From: Mariprofundaceae bacterium
GTDB lineage: Bacteria > Pseudomonadota > Zetaproteobacteria > Mariprofundales > Mariprofundaceae
Reading direction: 5' to 3'
NCBI GenBank assembly: GCA_027018975.1
Contig: JALUXN010000311.1
Location: 1-5,331 of the forward strand
Length of the DNA: 5,331 nucleotides
Below, one piece after another: positions 1 to 5,331 of this stretch. Made by a program: the position numbers and the translations under genes. The stretch's first letter is position 1; each line of letters starts with the position of its first letter. The notes below the pieces were generated by a model. That model made no database searches and was not told the DNA's origin. It saw only the letters and a list, made by a program, of their open reading frames with translations.

Positions 1-123
1 GATCAACAGCTCAACCGCCGCATCGGGCGCATATTTACTCACTGCCAACAGTGACACCGACGCCGGTAACTGTTCGCGCAACTGCTGCCAGCGCGCCAGC
101 AGCGCTTGCTGATGTTCATTCAC
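1..123 (-). CDS. YggS/PLPBP-family pyridoxal-phosphate homeostasis protein, N-terminal 41 codons (3' end beyond window)
   Basis: This is an open frame from a GTG codon to the left edge. It reads MNEHQQALLARWQQLREQ, continues LPASVSLLAVSKYAPDAA and ends VELLI. The beta-strand plus lysine signature LLAVSK followed by a conserved-looking helix is typical of the YggS/PROSC (COG0325) family. In that family this lysine (K30 here) forms the Schiff base with PLP in a fold type III TIM barrel without known catalytic turnover, and the protein buffers cellular PLP. The helix before it (residues 2-19) fits the family N-terminus. The GTG start overlaps the recR stop as GTGA, so translation is probably coupled; only a weak GGGA lies about 9 bases upstream. 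Only about a sixth of the usual 220-230 residues is visible, so the family call rests on one motif. An ATG two bases further downstream is in another frame and soon meets a stop. Confidence 0.72.
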   Translation of the reverse strand, partial: MNEHQQALLARWQQLREQLPASVSLLAVSKYAPDAAVELLI

Positions 124-722
124 GCCGACTGATCCCAGAAGACGCGCTGATCCAGCGCGCGATGCAGGGTATGTTCATCCAGATACTCCAACTCCCCACC
201 CTCCGGCACGCCCCGCGCGATGCGCGAAATGCGCACGCCATGCGACTGATAACGGTTGGCAAGATAGTGCGCGGTCGCCTCGCCATCCACCGTGGCACTG
301 GTGGCCAAAATCAGCTCGCTCACACCACCGGCGCGCACGCGCTGATCCAGTCCGTTCAGGTTCAACTGCTCCGCCCCCACACCATCGACCGGGCTCAGAC
401 GACCATGCAGCACATGGTAACTACCGCGATAGCCCTGCCCGCGCTCCATCATCAATACATCGACCGGCTGCTCAACCACACAGATCAACGCATGGTTGCG
501 CTTCGTATCCGCACACATCTGGCATGCGCCCTGCTCGGAAAAACAGCCACAGCGCTGGCAGAAACCGACCTGTTCATGCAACTGCGCCAACGCCTCGGCC
601 AATGCCTTGGCATCCGCAGCGGGGCGTGACAACAGATTCAGAGCCAGCCGCATTGCGCTTTTTGACCCAATCCCCGGCAGACTGCTCAGCGCCTCAATCA
701 CCCGCGCCAGCGAGAGCGGCAC
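120..722 (-). CDS. recR: Recombination mediator protein RecR
   Basis: RecR acts in the cytoplasm with RecO and RecF to help load RecA at single-strand gaps and in daughter-strand repair. From the chosen GTG start the protein has 200 residues, the usual size. A helix-hairpin-helix covers about residues 10-28 (core LPGIGSKSAMRLA). A four-cysteine zinc finger follows (C55, C58, C67, C70). The Toprim domain starts near residue 78 with the acidic strand ICVVEQPVD (E84, D88), then GRLSPVDGVG and the strand LILATSATVDGEA. The C-terminal part has RIARGVPEGGELEYLD. The start is uncertain. GTG at 722 puts the first HhH helix at nearly the same distance from the N-terminus as in E. coli RecR. TTG at 731 and TTG at 740 also fit, and the latter would overlap the ybaB stop as TTGA. 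None has a clear Shine-Dalgarno, which suggests coupling to ybaB. The frame stays open up to 881, but that part lies over ybaB and does not look like RecR. Confidence 0.97.
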   Translation of the reverse strand: MPLSLARVIEALSSLPGIGSKSAMRLALNLLSRPAADAKALAEALAQLHEQVGFCQRCGCFSEQGACQMCADTKRNHALICVVEQPVDVLMMERGQGYRGSYHVLHGRLSPVDGVGAEQLNLNGLDQRVRAGGVSELILATSATVDGEATAHYLANRYQSHGVRISRIARGVPEGGELEYLDEHTLHRALDQRVFWDQSA

Positions 723-736
723 ACCGGTCAATCGAT

Positions 737-1051
737 TCAAAGTGAAAAGCCCGGCGGTAACGGCAGACCGGCCATCAGACTCTGCTGTTTCTCCTGCTGC
801 ATTTTGGCCACCTTCTGCGCGGCCTGATTCACTGCCGCAGCCACCAAATCCTCGATCAAGGCGCGATCCTGCTCCTCCCAAAGTGAGGGATCGATATTGA
901 CCCGACGCACCATCTGGTCACCGCCCATCACCACACGCACCAGACCACCGCCCGCCTCGCCGGACACTTCACTGGCGGCCATCTCCTCCTGCAGTTTCTT
1001 CATACTCTCCTGCATCTTCTTAGCCTGCTGCATCATTTTTCCTAGATTCAT
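737..1051 (-). CDS. ybaB: YbaB/EbfC-family nucleoid-associated DNA-binding protein
   Basis: This 104-residue protein has the full YbaB/EbfC architecture. The N-terminal helix (residues 1-26, MNLGKMMQQAKKMQESMKK onward) is rich in Met, Lys and Gln and forms the coiled-coil dimer arm. The central beta region follows (GEAGGGLVRVVMGGDQMVRRVNIDP, residues about 31-55), then an acidic/alanine-rich helix with LIEDLVAAAVNQAAQKV. Family members form dimers shaped like tweezers that bind DNA and influence nucleoid structure and gene expression. The start is an ATG with AGGAG five bases upstream. The gene lies between dnaX and recR, the classic dnaX-ybaB-recR order of many proteobacteria. The C-terminus ends in a Pro/Gly-rich tail (PLPPGFSL) directly abutting recR. 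No key element appears missing. Confidence 0.97.
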   Translation of the reverse strand: MNLGKMMQQAKKMQESMKKLQEEMAASEVSGEAGGGLVRVVMGGDQMVRRVNIDPSLWEEQDRALIEDLVAAAVNQAAQKVAKMQQEKQQSLMAGLPLPPGFSL

Positions 1052-1116
1052 TGCAACTCCTGTCTCAATCGTTCAATCGCTGGGTGTTCGTAACGCGACC
1101 TGAACAGTTCCAGCAT
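1048..1116 (-). CDS. Possible 22-codon leader ORF upstream of ybaB
   Basis: In the gap between dnaX and ybaB a short frame runs from ATG through LELFRSRYEHPAIERLRQEL to a TGA. The TGA overlaps the ybaB ATG in an ATGA arrangement. The peptide is charged and could form an amphipathic helix. An in-frame stop lies five codons upstream of the ATG, so it is not an extension of dnaX. No Shine-Dalgarno precedes the ATG; the good AGGAG inside its 3' end belongs to ybaB. It may be a chance frame: 22 codons is short, and there is no recognised relative. I list it because the exact stop/start overlap and the otherwise unexplained 106-base gap make translational coupling conceivable. Confidence 0.2.
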   Translation of the reverse strand: MLELFRSRYEHPAIERLRQELQ

Positions 1117-1157
1117 GCGGCTGAATGGTTACCAATCGTGTATAGCACCGCACATCG

Positions 1158-2888
1158 TCATCGATCTTCTTCAGGCGCGACACCCGGCGGCAGCACTTTG
1201 ACCAGTTTGGCGTTCATCTCACCCATCAATGCCTGCACATGCGGGTCTGCCTCGGCCTGCTGGCGCAGATGTGCCGCATTCTGCTGCGCCTGCCGCGCCC
1301 GTATCTGCGATAGCGACTCCCCAACATCCGCCTGACGCGACTCCCAAAGTACTTCGCGCCCCAGCCATTCGGCAAACAGCCGCCGCTCCTCGGCAGAGAT
1401 GGCGCGCTGCTGATGCTGATCCAGCGCCAACCGCAAACGGCTGCCGAACTCGACACAGACCACATGATCCAGCATCGCCGCCACACCCGGTTTTACAGCA
1501 CTGTAGGCTTCCACGACAGCGCCCCAATCTGTTGCTTCAGGCGCTGCAGGTTCCGCTTCATTCTGCAGCAGCAGTTCGGGAGCCAGCTCGGTGGCTGATG
1601 CCGCAGCTAGGTCGGACGCATCCGCCGGCGCATCGGCGCTAGCAGCAACTTCAACTGTCTGAGGCGCCGCCGGACGTTCGTCGGCGTGCGCTACTGCCCT
1701 CCGGGGAGGCAATGCCTCTGCCTGTGAAGCTGACGCTTCCGATGATGTCAGCTGCGCCAGACGCTGCGAATACGAGCTATCCTGCGATGGCGCCACTGCG
1801 GCGATAGCCTGCAAACCACACAAGCGGATCAACACCATCTCCGCACCCATCGCCGCATCCACCAGCGACAGATCGCGCAGACCATGAATCAACACCTGAT
1901 AACGCAGATCAAGCGCCTGTGCATCGAGACGCTGCACCTGCTGTTGCATCCATTGCCGCTTCTCCGCATCGACAAACTCATCACATAACGCCGCATCAAC
2001 CTGCAGACAGGCCAGCTCATGCCACAAGCGGGACAACGCCTCCAACACCGTGCGCGCCGCATGTCCCCGCGCCATTGCCGCCCGCAGCAGACGCACAGCC
2101 GCCGCCGCATCGGCTGCAAACAACGCCTCGCTCAGCAGCTGTACCTGTGCATCCCCCACCAGCCCCAGCGCCGCTGTCACATCATCGGCGGTCAACTGCT
2201 CGGCAGCAAATGCCAGCACCCGCTCCGCCAACGACAAGGCGTCGCGCACACTGCCATCAGCTGCCCGGGCAATTGCGGTCAACGCCTCGGATTCTGCCGC
2301 TTTGTTCTCGGTTTGAAATACATGCTGGAGATAATCGGCAATCTCACCCTGCCCCAGACGACGCAGATCAAAACGCTGACAACGTGAGCGTACCGTCACC
2401 GGCAGCTTATCCGACTCGGTGGTAGCGAGAATAAACATCACATGCGCCGGCGGCTCCTCCAAGGTCTTCAACAGCGCATTGAAGGCGTTCTTGGTCAGCA
2501 TGTGCGCTTCATCGATGATGTAGATCTTGCGTGCAAGGGAAACGGGCGGATAGCGCACCGCGTCGAGAATTTCGCGGATATCATCGACGCCGGTGTGGCT
2601 GGCGGCATCCATCTCCTGCACATCAAGGCTCGATCCATCCAGAATCGAACTGCAGGCCGCACAACTGCCACACGGCTCACCATGATCGGGCTGCTGACAA
2701 TTAACCGCCATTGCCATCAACCGCGCAATGGTTGTCTTGCCCACACCGCGAATGCCGCAGAGCAGGTAGGCATGCGCCAGATTGCCGCTATTGAGCGCGT
2801 TTTTGAGCGTCTGCACCACCACATCCTGACCGACCAGATCAGAGAATCGCCGTGGTCGCCAACGCCGTGCTAATACCAGATACGACAT
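1158..2888 (-). CDS. dnaX: DNA polymerase III subunit tau (and possibly gamma), DnaX
   Basis: DnaX is the ATPase motor and organiser of the clamp loader; its tau form links the loader to the polymerase core and to the DnaB helicase. The product has 576 residues, shorter than the 643 of E. coli tau. The AAA+ module is complete: Walker A GIRGVGKT at 45-52, zinc cysteines C64, C73, C76 and C79, Walker B IIDEAH at 124-129, sensor 1 ATT at 155-157, SRC motif with the arginine finger at R169, and sensor 2 GSVRDALSL with R215. These positions match E. coli numbering. Residues about 370-450 form an Ala/Glu/Pro-rich linker, and a folded C-terminal part follows that should hold the polymerase-binding region. 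Position 46 is Ile where Thr is usual in GTRGVGKT. I see no A-rich slippery heptamer in the linker region, so a shorter gamma by frameshift is not evident. The start is supported by AGGA six bases upstream of the ATG. Confidence 0.98.
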   Translation of the reverse strand: MSYLVLARRWRPRRFSDLVGQDVVVQTLKNALNSGNLAHAYLLCGIRGVGKTTIARLMAMAVNCQQPDHGEPCGSCAACSSILDGSSLDVQEMDAASHTGVDDIREILDAVRYPPVSLARKIYIIDEAHMLTKNAFNALLKTLEEPPAHVMFILATTESDKLPVTVRSRCQRFDLRRLGQGEIADYLQHVFQTENKAAESEALTAIARAADGSVRDALSLAERVLAFAAEQLTADDVTAALGLVGDAQVQLLSEALFAADAAAAVRLLRAAMARGHAARTVLEALSRLWHELACLQVDAALCDEFVDAEKRQWMQQQVQRLDAQALDLRYQVLIHGLRDLSLVDAAMGAEMVLIRLCGLQAIAAVAPSQDSSYSQRLAQLTSSEASASQAEALPPRRAVAHADERPAAPQTVEVAASADAPADASDLAAASATELAPELLLQNEAEPAAPEATDWGAVVEAYSAVKPGVAAMLDHVVCVEFGSRLRLALDQHQQRAISAEERRLFAEWLGREVLWESRQADVGESLSQIRARQAQQNAAHLRQQAEADPHVQALMGEMNAKLVKVLPPGVAPEEDR

Positions 2889-2908
2889 ATCGTTTCCTGT
2901 GTTTAGTT

Positions 2909-2933
2909 ATGCAACAGCACTTGTTGCATGCAA
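2909..2933. repeat. Nested palindromes / 8-bp hairpin just upstream of dnaX
   Basis: In the 58-base gap between the Tim44-like gene and dnaX, ATGCAACA (2909-2916) and TGTTGCAT (2922-2929) form a perfect 8-bp inverted repeat around a 5-base loop. The second arm overlaps a perfect 10-bp palindrome, TTGCATGCAA (2924-2933). Three copies of the TTGCAT/ATGCAA half-site thus sit within 25 bases. No T-run follows on the minus strand, so it does not look like an intrinsic terminator. It could be an operator, an mRNA hairpin affecting dnaX expression or processing, or chance. On the minus strand, TTGCAT and CATAAC, 16 bases apart, faintly resemble a -35/-10 pair (3/6 and 4/6 matches), too weak to call a promoter. 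Confidence 0.5.
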
Positions 2934-2946
2934 TCAGAGCGCTCGA

Positions 2947-3831
2947 TCACTGCACCTGCTGAATGCCGGCCAGATACCAGGTCGGATCATCACTATCCGG
3001 CGCATGCTTGAATATCCAGACCTCTTTCACCGCAACCTGCTGATCTTCCGTGGTCGCGCCGACTGCATCCAGCTCCTTCTCACGCAACATCGCGTCAAAG
3101 CTGACCGCCACCCACTCATGATCCGACTCCATCCAGCTGTCGGCAATCTCCGCCTGCAGCGTGACCACCTCGGTGTGATGACGCACCTCCGCCTGCATAT
3201 CGCGCCCGATCCGCTCAGCGATCTCCGGCGTGCAAAAGGTGCGAATCTCGTCGAGATCCTGACGATCCCACGCCTGCTGCATGCGCACATAGATCTCTTT
3301 GGCAGCCGGAATAAACTGCCCGGAGTCGATCTCAGGCCGCACAGCGCTCCCGCCTGCAGCCGCTGCAGATGGTTCAGCATCGAGCGGCGAAGCAAAGCCC
3401 TGCGGCTGCGATGGCGGATAGGGTTGCGCCGCAGAATATGAGTATGCCCCCGAATCGTGCGCCGCCGGAGCCCGCCGCTTCAATAACATCACCACCAGAA
3501 AAATCACCCCGCCAATCACCAGCAGATCAAAGAGATTCAGCCCCTCAAAAGCGCCGCCAAAGAAGAGCGAGCCGAGCAATCCACCCAGTGCCAAACCACC
3601 GAGCATGCCCATCAACCCTGTGCGCGCTGAACCGCGCTGCCCAGCCTGTGCAGCACCACGAGTCGCACGGTTCGGCTGCTGTGCAAAGCCGGAATGGTGC
3701 GGTTTAGAGATCATCCGATGCTTACCAAAGCTGGAACCCATGCCGAAACGTTTGGCATCGGCGAACTCGGCGTGGCCTGCGAGCATACAGGTTAGCGCCA
3801 TCATCAGGCTGAAAATCATCCAATATCTCAT
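2947..3831 (-). CDS. Tim44-like domain protein, membrane-anchored (bacterial TimA-type)
   Basis: The 294-residue product has the usual bacterial Tim44-like layout. An N-terminal signal peptide or anchor (residues 1-26, hydrophobic MIFSLMMALTCMLAG) leads to the characteristic KRFGMGSSFGK segment. A low-complexity Gln/Gly/Ala region comes next, then a Gly-rich hydrophobic stretch (72-95) and a membrane segment (about 98-117, FDLLVIGGVIFLVVMLL) ending in KRR. A disordered Pro/Ala/Ser linker follows (119-168), and the Tim44 fold lies at about 172-294 (FIPAAKEIYVRMQQAWDRQD, then TFCTPEIAERI, ending WYLAGIQQVQ). The Tim44 domain resembles the mitochondrial import-motor subunit, but the bacterial role is not settled. 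The KRR after the membrane segment suggests, by the positive-inside rule, that the domain faces the cytoplasm. The ATG overlaps the upstream DUF721 stop as ATGA and has GAGGAG five bases before it, indicating coupled translation. Confidence 0.93.
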   Translation of the reverse strand: MRYWMIFSLMMALTCMLAGHAEFADAKRFGMGSSFGKHRMISKPHHSGFAQQPNRATRGAAQAGQRGSARTGLMGMLGGLALGGLLGSLFFGGAFEGLNLFDLLVIGGVIFLVVMLLKRRAPAAHDSGAYSYSAAQPYPPSQPQGFASPLDAEPSAAAAGGSAVRPEIDSGQFIPAAKEIYVRMQQAWDRQDLDEIRTFCTPEIAERIGRDMQAEVRHHTEVVTLQAEIADSWMESDHEWVAVSFDAMLREKELDAVGATTEDQQVAVKEVWIFKHAPDSDDPTWYLAGIQQVQ

Positions 3832-4421
3832 TCGTTCTCCTCATCTTGATAGGCCATTTGTGCCACGCGCGCGTTGAACGCGGCGCTTCTCAGCCGCCGA
3901 TCCTTAATGGATGCCAGATCAAGTGCAAGTCTCCGTTTGATCGCAAAAGGGATCGTTCGCGGCTCACGTTTGGGGGGCTGCGAACGCACGCCGGCACCGG
4001 GCAGCAGCCGGGTTCTCACCTGATAGAGATTGTCGATCTGCGCGTGTCTGAAACAGGCTTTGCGAATATCATCACGCAAAAAACGGATCTGCTGCCCCAT
4101 CATGGCATGATCCACCGCCACCCACAGGCAGAGGCCGCCATCGCCGTGAGAAGCTTCTGTACCGGCATGCAACGCTGTACCCGCCGCATCAAGCGTCTCC
4201 AGCTGTAGTGGCTCAGTGCGTCTGGCCATCATGGCGCCAACAATATCGAGCCAGGCACGCCGTAATCGTGCCAACGCGGAGATGCGCGCCAATGCATCCG
4301 CTCCAAGAATATCGGCAAAGTTGGATGACAATCCTTGCAGCTGCGCTCGGCTACGTCGGTTGCGTACACTCAAAGCCGCGCACTCAAAACGGTAGTTTTT
4401 TGCCGCCAAGGATATGGGCAT
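3828..4421 (-). CDS. DUF721 family protein, DciA-like (putative replicative helicase loader)
   Basis: DUF721 proteins include DciA, which many bacteria without DnaC or DnaI use to load the DnaB helicase; the role here is inferred. From the ATG at 4421 the product has 197 residues. The family-like parts are ALARLRRAWLDIVGAMMARR (50-68) and the strand-helix LWVAVDHAMMGQQIRFLRDDI (99-119), ending near VRTRLLPG (135-142). A loop at 78-96 (Ala/Gly/His-rich) separates the two halves. The basic C-terminal tail (about 150-180, with IKRRLALDL and IKDRRLRSAAF) may bind DNA. Start choice: ATG 4421 has a strong AGGAGGTG ten bases upstream but overlaps the HIT gene by 38 bases. TTG 4373, just after the HIT stop, would give a 181-residue protein with a weaker signal. 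An in-frame ATG further upstream (4523) would lie deep inside HIT and is unlikely. The stop overlaps the next gene as ATGA. Confidence 0.8.
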   Translation of the reverse strand: MPISLAAKNYRFECAALSVRNRRSRAQLQGLSSNFADILGADALARISALARLRRAWLDIVGAMMARRTEPLQLETLDAAGTALHAGTEASHGDGGLCLWVAVDHAMMGQQIRFLRDDIRKACFRHAQIDNLYQVRTRLLPGAGVRSQPPKREPRTIPFAIKRRLALDLASIKDRRLRSAAFNARVAQMAYQDEENE

Positions 4422-4713
4422 GCAGATGAAACACCTCCTGCCCGCCGCCTGCTCGCACATTGATGACGATGCGAAAGCCGCTCTGCAGTTGCAACACACC
4501 ATCCGCCACATGCTGCACCGCACACATAAAGCGCCCCATCACCGCCGCATCATCCATATCGCTGAAGGTGCTGTAGTGTGCCTTGGGAATAACCAGCACA
4601 TGGGTTGGCGCCTTGGGGTGAATATCTTTGAACGCCAGCACATCATCATCCTCATAGACTCGATCAGCCGGTATCTCACCTTGGATAATCTTACAAAATA
4701 GACAATCAGACAT
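4384..4713 (-). CDS. HIT-family (histidine triad, Hint-like) nucleotide-binding protein
   Basis: The 109-residue cytoplasmic protein belongs to the Hint branch of the histidine triad superfamily, which hydrolyses AMP-lysine/AMP-amide type bonds and related purine phosphoramidates. It starts SDCLFCKIIQGEIPADRVYED, with the zinc-type cysteines C4 and C7. The nucleotide-binding core follows (VLAFKDIHPKAPTHVLVIPK, with H46 shortly after). The C-terminus carries NVRAGGGQEVFHLHAHILGG with the triad H96, H98 and H100. Length and motif order are normal for the family. ATG at 4713 is preferred over the adjacent GTG at 4716, because AGGAGG lies seven bases before the ATG. The gene sits 22 bases after the secretin-like gene. 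Its 3' end probably overlaps the DUF721 gene, and the codons for the triad region carry that gene's likely ribosome binding site. A run of six A on the coding strand near the stop is a possible slippage point, but nothing shows that it is used. Confidence 0.96.
   Translation of the reverse strand: MSDCLFCKIIQGEIPADRVYEDDDVLAFKDIHPKAPTHVLVIPKAHYSTFSDMDDAAVMGRFMCAVQHVADGVLQLQSGFRIVINVRAGGGQEVFHLHAHILGGKKLPF
4432..4439 (-). promoter_or_regulatory. Shine-Dalgarno AGGAGGTG for DUF721, embedded in HIT codons
   Basis: AGGAGGTG on the minus strand is an eight-base match to the 16S anti-Shine-Dalgarno, ten bases before ATG 4421. It encodes part of Gln-Glu-Val just before the HIT triad, so it could be a by-product of that conserved protein motif. 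It is the main reason to prefer ATG 4421 over the TTG at 4373 as the DUF721 start. Confidence 0.5.
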
Positions 4714-4738
4714 CACGCTTCCTCCTCATATTAAATGA

Positions 4739-5331
4739 TTACTGCGTCAGTTGCAGGTGGATCACCACACTGCGCCGACCCATGCGGCCATAACGCCCCA
4801 GCCACACATCACCAAGGCGTGCCGCCTCTTGATCGACGGCGGCGATGGTCACCGGTTCACCCAGATGCACCACCAGCGTGGTCGCCGCACCTACCAGATC
4901 GACGTGCGGCGATTCCTGCAACTGCGGTTCACCGTTCAATCGCACCTGCGGCTGGTTCACCGGTGGACGCGCCGGCTGACCGGGTGTACCCAAGCCAAGC
5001 AGCATCTCCTGATGCGCCACAAATTGCGGCTGTTCATGCTGCATCCAGGGCACCAGGTGAATGCGTACCGCTCCCTCTCCCAACGGCGTAGCCATCACCT
5101 GAAAGCCGGAACGCATCGGCACCACCGTCGCGCCCTGCGCCGGCATCAACCGATAACCGGCAAGCCAGCGGCGTGACTGCTGAGAAAAACTGCGCAACGT
5201 CCCGACCTCGACCATTCCCGGTTGAGCCGCGGAGATACGCAGCTGGAAACGTTGGCGGTGACTACTCTGTTGTCTCATCTGCTGCCAAGAGACCCCCGTC
5301 AAGGCTCTCCAGCCACCAGAGATGCGTAAAA
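4739..5331 (-). CDS. Secretin-domain-like protein of unknown function, 5'-partial
   Basis: The frame is open to the right edge. The first codon present lies at 5329-5327 and reads LRISGGWRALTGVSW onward, so the true start and any signal peptide are probably outside the window. A TTG at 5302 could be a start but has only a poorly placed GGAG. The visible part, about 197 codons, is all-beta in character: LRISAAQPGMVEVGTLRSF, then GATVVPMRSGFQVMATPLGEGAVRIHLVP, a Gln/Pro-rich middle, then VDLVGAATTLVVHLGEPVTI and a final strand SVVIHLQLTQ. This order resembles the membrane-inserting beta domain of type II/III secretion and type IV pilus secretins as found in short stand-alone proteins: a VxVGxxxxF start, a GFxVxPxxxGxxVxlxI core and a late LGEpVxI strand. 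No secretion or pilus genes are next to it. The family link is by pattern memory only; a pilus-related or envelope role is speculation. Confidence 0.5.
   Translation of the reverse strand, partial: LRISGGWRALTGVSWQQMRQQSSHRQRFQLRISAAQPGMVEVGTLRSFSQQSRRWLAGYRLMPAQGATVVPMRSGFQVMATPLGEGAVRIHLVPWMQHEQPQFVAHQEMLLGLGTPGQPARPPVNQPQVRLNGEPQLQESPHVDLVGAATTLVVHLGEPVTIAAVDQEAARLGDVWLGRYGRMGRRSVVIHLQLTQ

Noticed and set aside
51..629. Long open frame on the plus strand opposite recR
   Set aside because: Antisense shadow of a clearly recognised gene, with no domain pattern of its own; GC-rich codon bias commonly leaves such frames open.
723..881. Upstream extension of the recR frame to an ATG at 881
   Set aside because: It lies wholly over ybaB, its Gly/Arg/Ser-rich residues match no RecR N-terminus, and it would make RecR about 50 residues too long.
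1125..1155. Extended -10-like TGCTATACA upstream of ybaB on the minus strand
   Set aside because: No matching -35 at the right distance; such matches are frequent by chance.
1919..2425. Several plus-strand frames of 88-168 codons opposite dnaX
   Set aside because: Their Pro/His/Arg/Ala-rich composition is typical of the antisense of an Ala/Leu/Gln-rich protein; no ribosome binding site or known motif.
2899..3441. 180-codon plus-strand frame opposite the Tim44-like gene
   Set aside because: Antisense of the conserved Tim44 domain, with no recognisable motif.
4396..4401. A6 run on the coding strand near the HIT stop as a frameshift site fusing HIT to DUF721
   Set aside because: The needed shift is +1 rather than the usual -1, there is no clear stimulatory structure, and DUF721 has its own start signals.
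4424..4523. Start of DUF721 at the ATG at 4523
   Set aside because: Would overlap HIT by about 140 bases, and the added Cys/Arg-rich residues look like out-of-frame translation.
4722..4750. Possible promoter before HIT (TTGCAA, 17-base gap, TAATAT on the minus strand)
   Set aside because: Each hexamer matches consensus at only 4 of 6 positions, and the predicted transcript start would fall inside the Shine-Dalgarno.

Overview
The window is a compact, co-directional block of bacterial housekeeping genes, all read from the minus strand (right to left as printed). It is moderately GC-rich by eye, and no gap between genes exceeds about 110 bases. Gene content and order (dnaX, then ybaB, then recR, with a bacterial Tim44-like gene, a DUF721/DciA-type gene and a HIT hydrolase upstream) point to a proteobacterium. 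Several details fit the gamma/zeta side: DnaX motif numbering coincides with that of E. coli, RecR is about 200 residues, and a DUF721/DciA-type helicase-loader candidate is present. This taxonomic placement is inference, and I cannot name a genus.

Layout in transcription order (high to low coordinates): (1) a 5'-truncated gene entering from the right edge, whose product looks like an isolated secretin-type beta domain; (2) a HIT-family nucleotide hydrolase/transferase with its own strong ribosome binding site; (3) a DUF721 (DciA-like) protein whose start probably lies inside the HIT gene; (4) an exported or membrane-anchored Tim44-domain protein, joined to gene 3 by an ATGA stop/start overlap; (5) dnaX, preceded by a short gap with a nested palindrome/hairpin; (6) a 106-base gap holding a possible 22-codon reading frame that ends on the ybaB start codon; (7) ybaB/ebfC; (8) recR, abutting or slightly overlapping ybaB; (9) the first 41 codons of a YggS/PLPBP-family gene, joined to recR by a GTGA overlap and cut by the left edge.

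Functionally the core is DNA replication and repair. DnaX (tau) organises the clamp loader and polymerase III. YbaB/EbfC binds DNA as a nucleoid-associated protein. RecR works with RecF/RecO in loading RecA at gaps. A DciA-type protein would help load the replicative helicase. The Tim44-like protein, HIT protein, YggS protein and secretin-like protein are functionally unrelated or unknown passengers sharing strand and tight spacing.

I found no mobile element, CRISPR, tRNA, rRNA or clear intrinsic terminator, and no evidence of a novel multi-gene system. The points worth a second look are small: the palindrome before dnaX, the coupled mini-ORF before ybaB, the DUF721 ribosome binding site embedded in the HIT active-site codons, and the orphan secretin-like gene.
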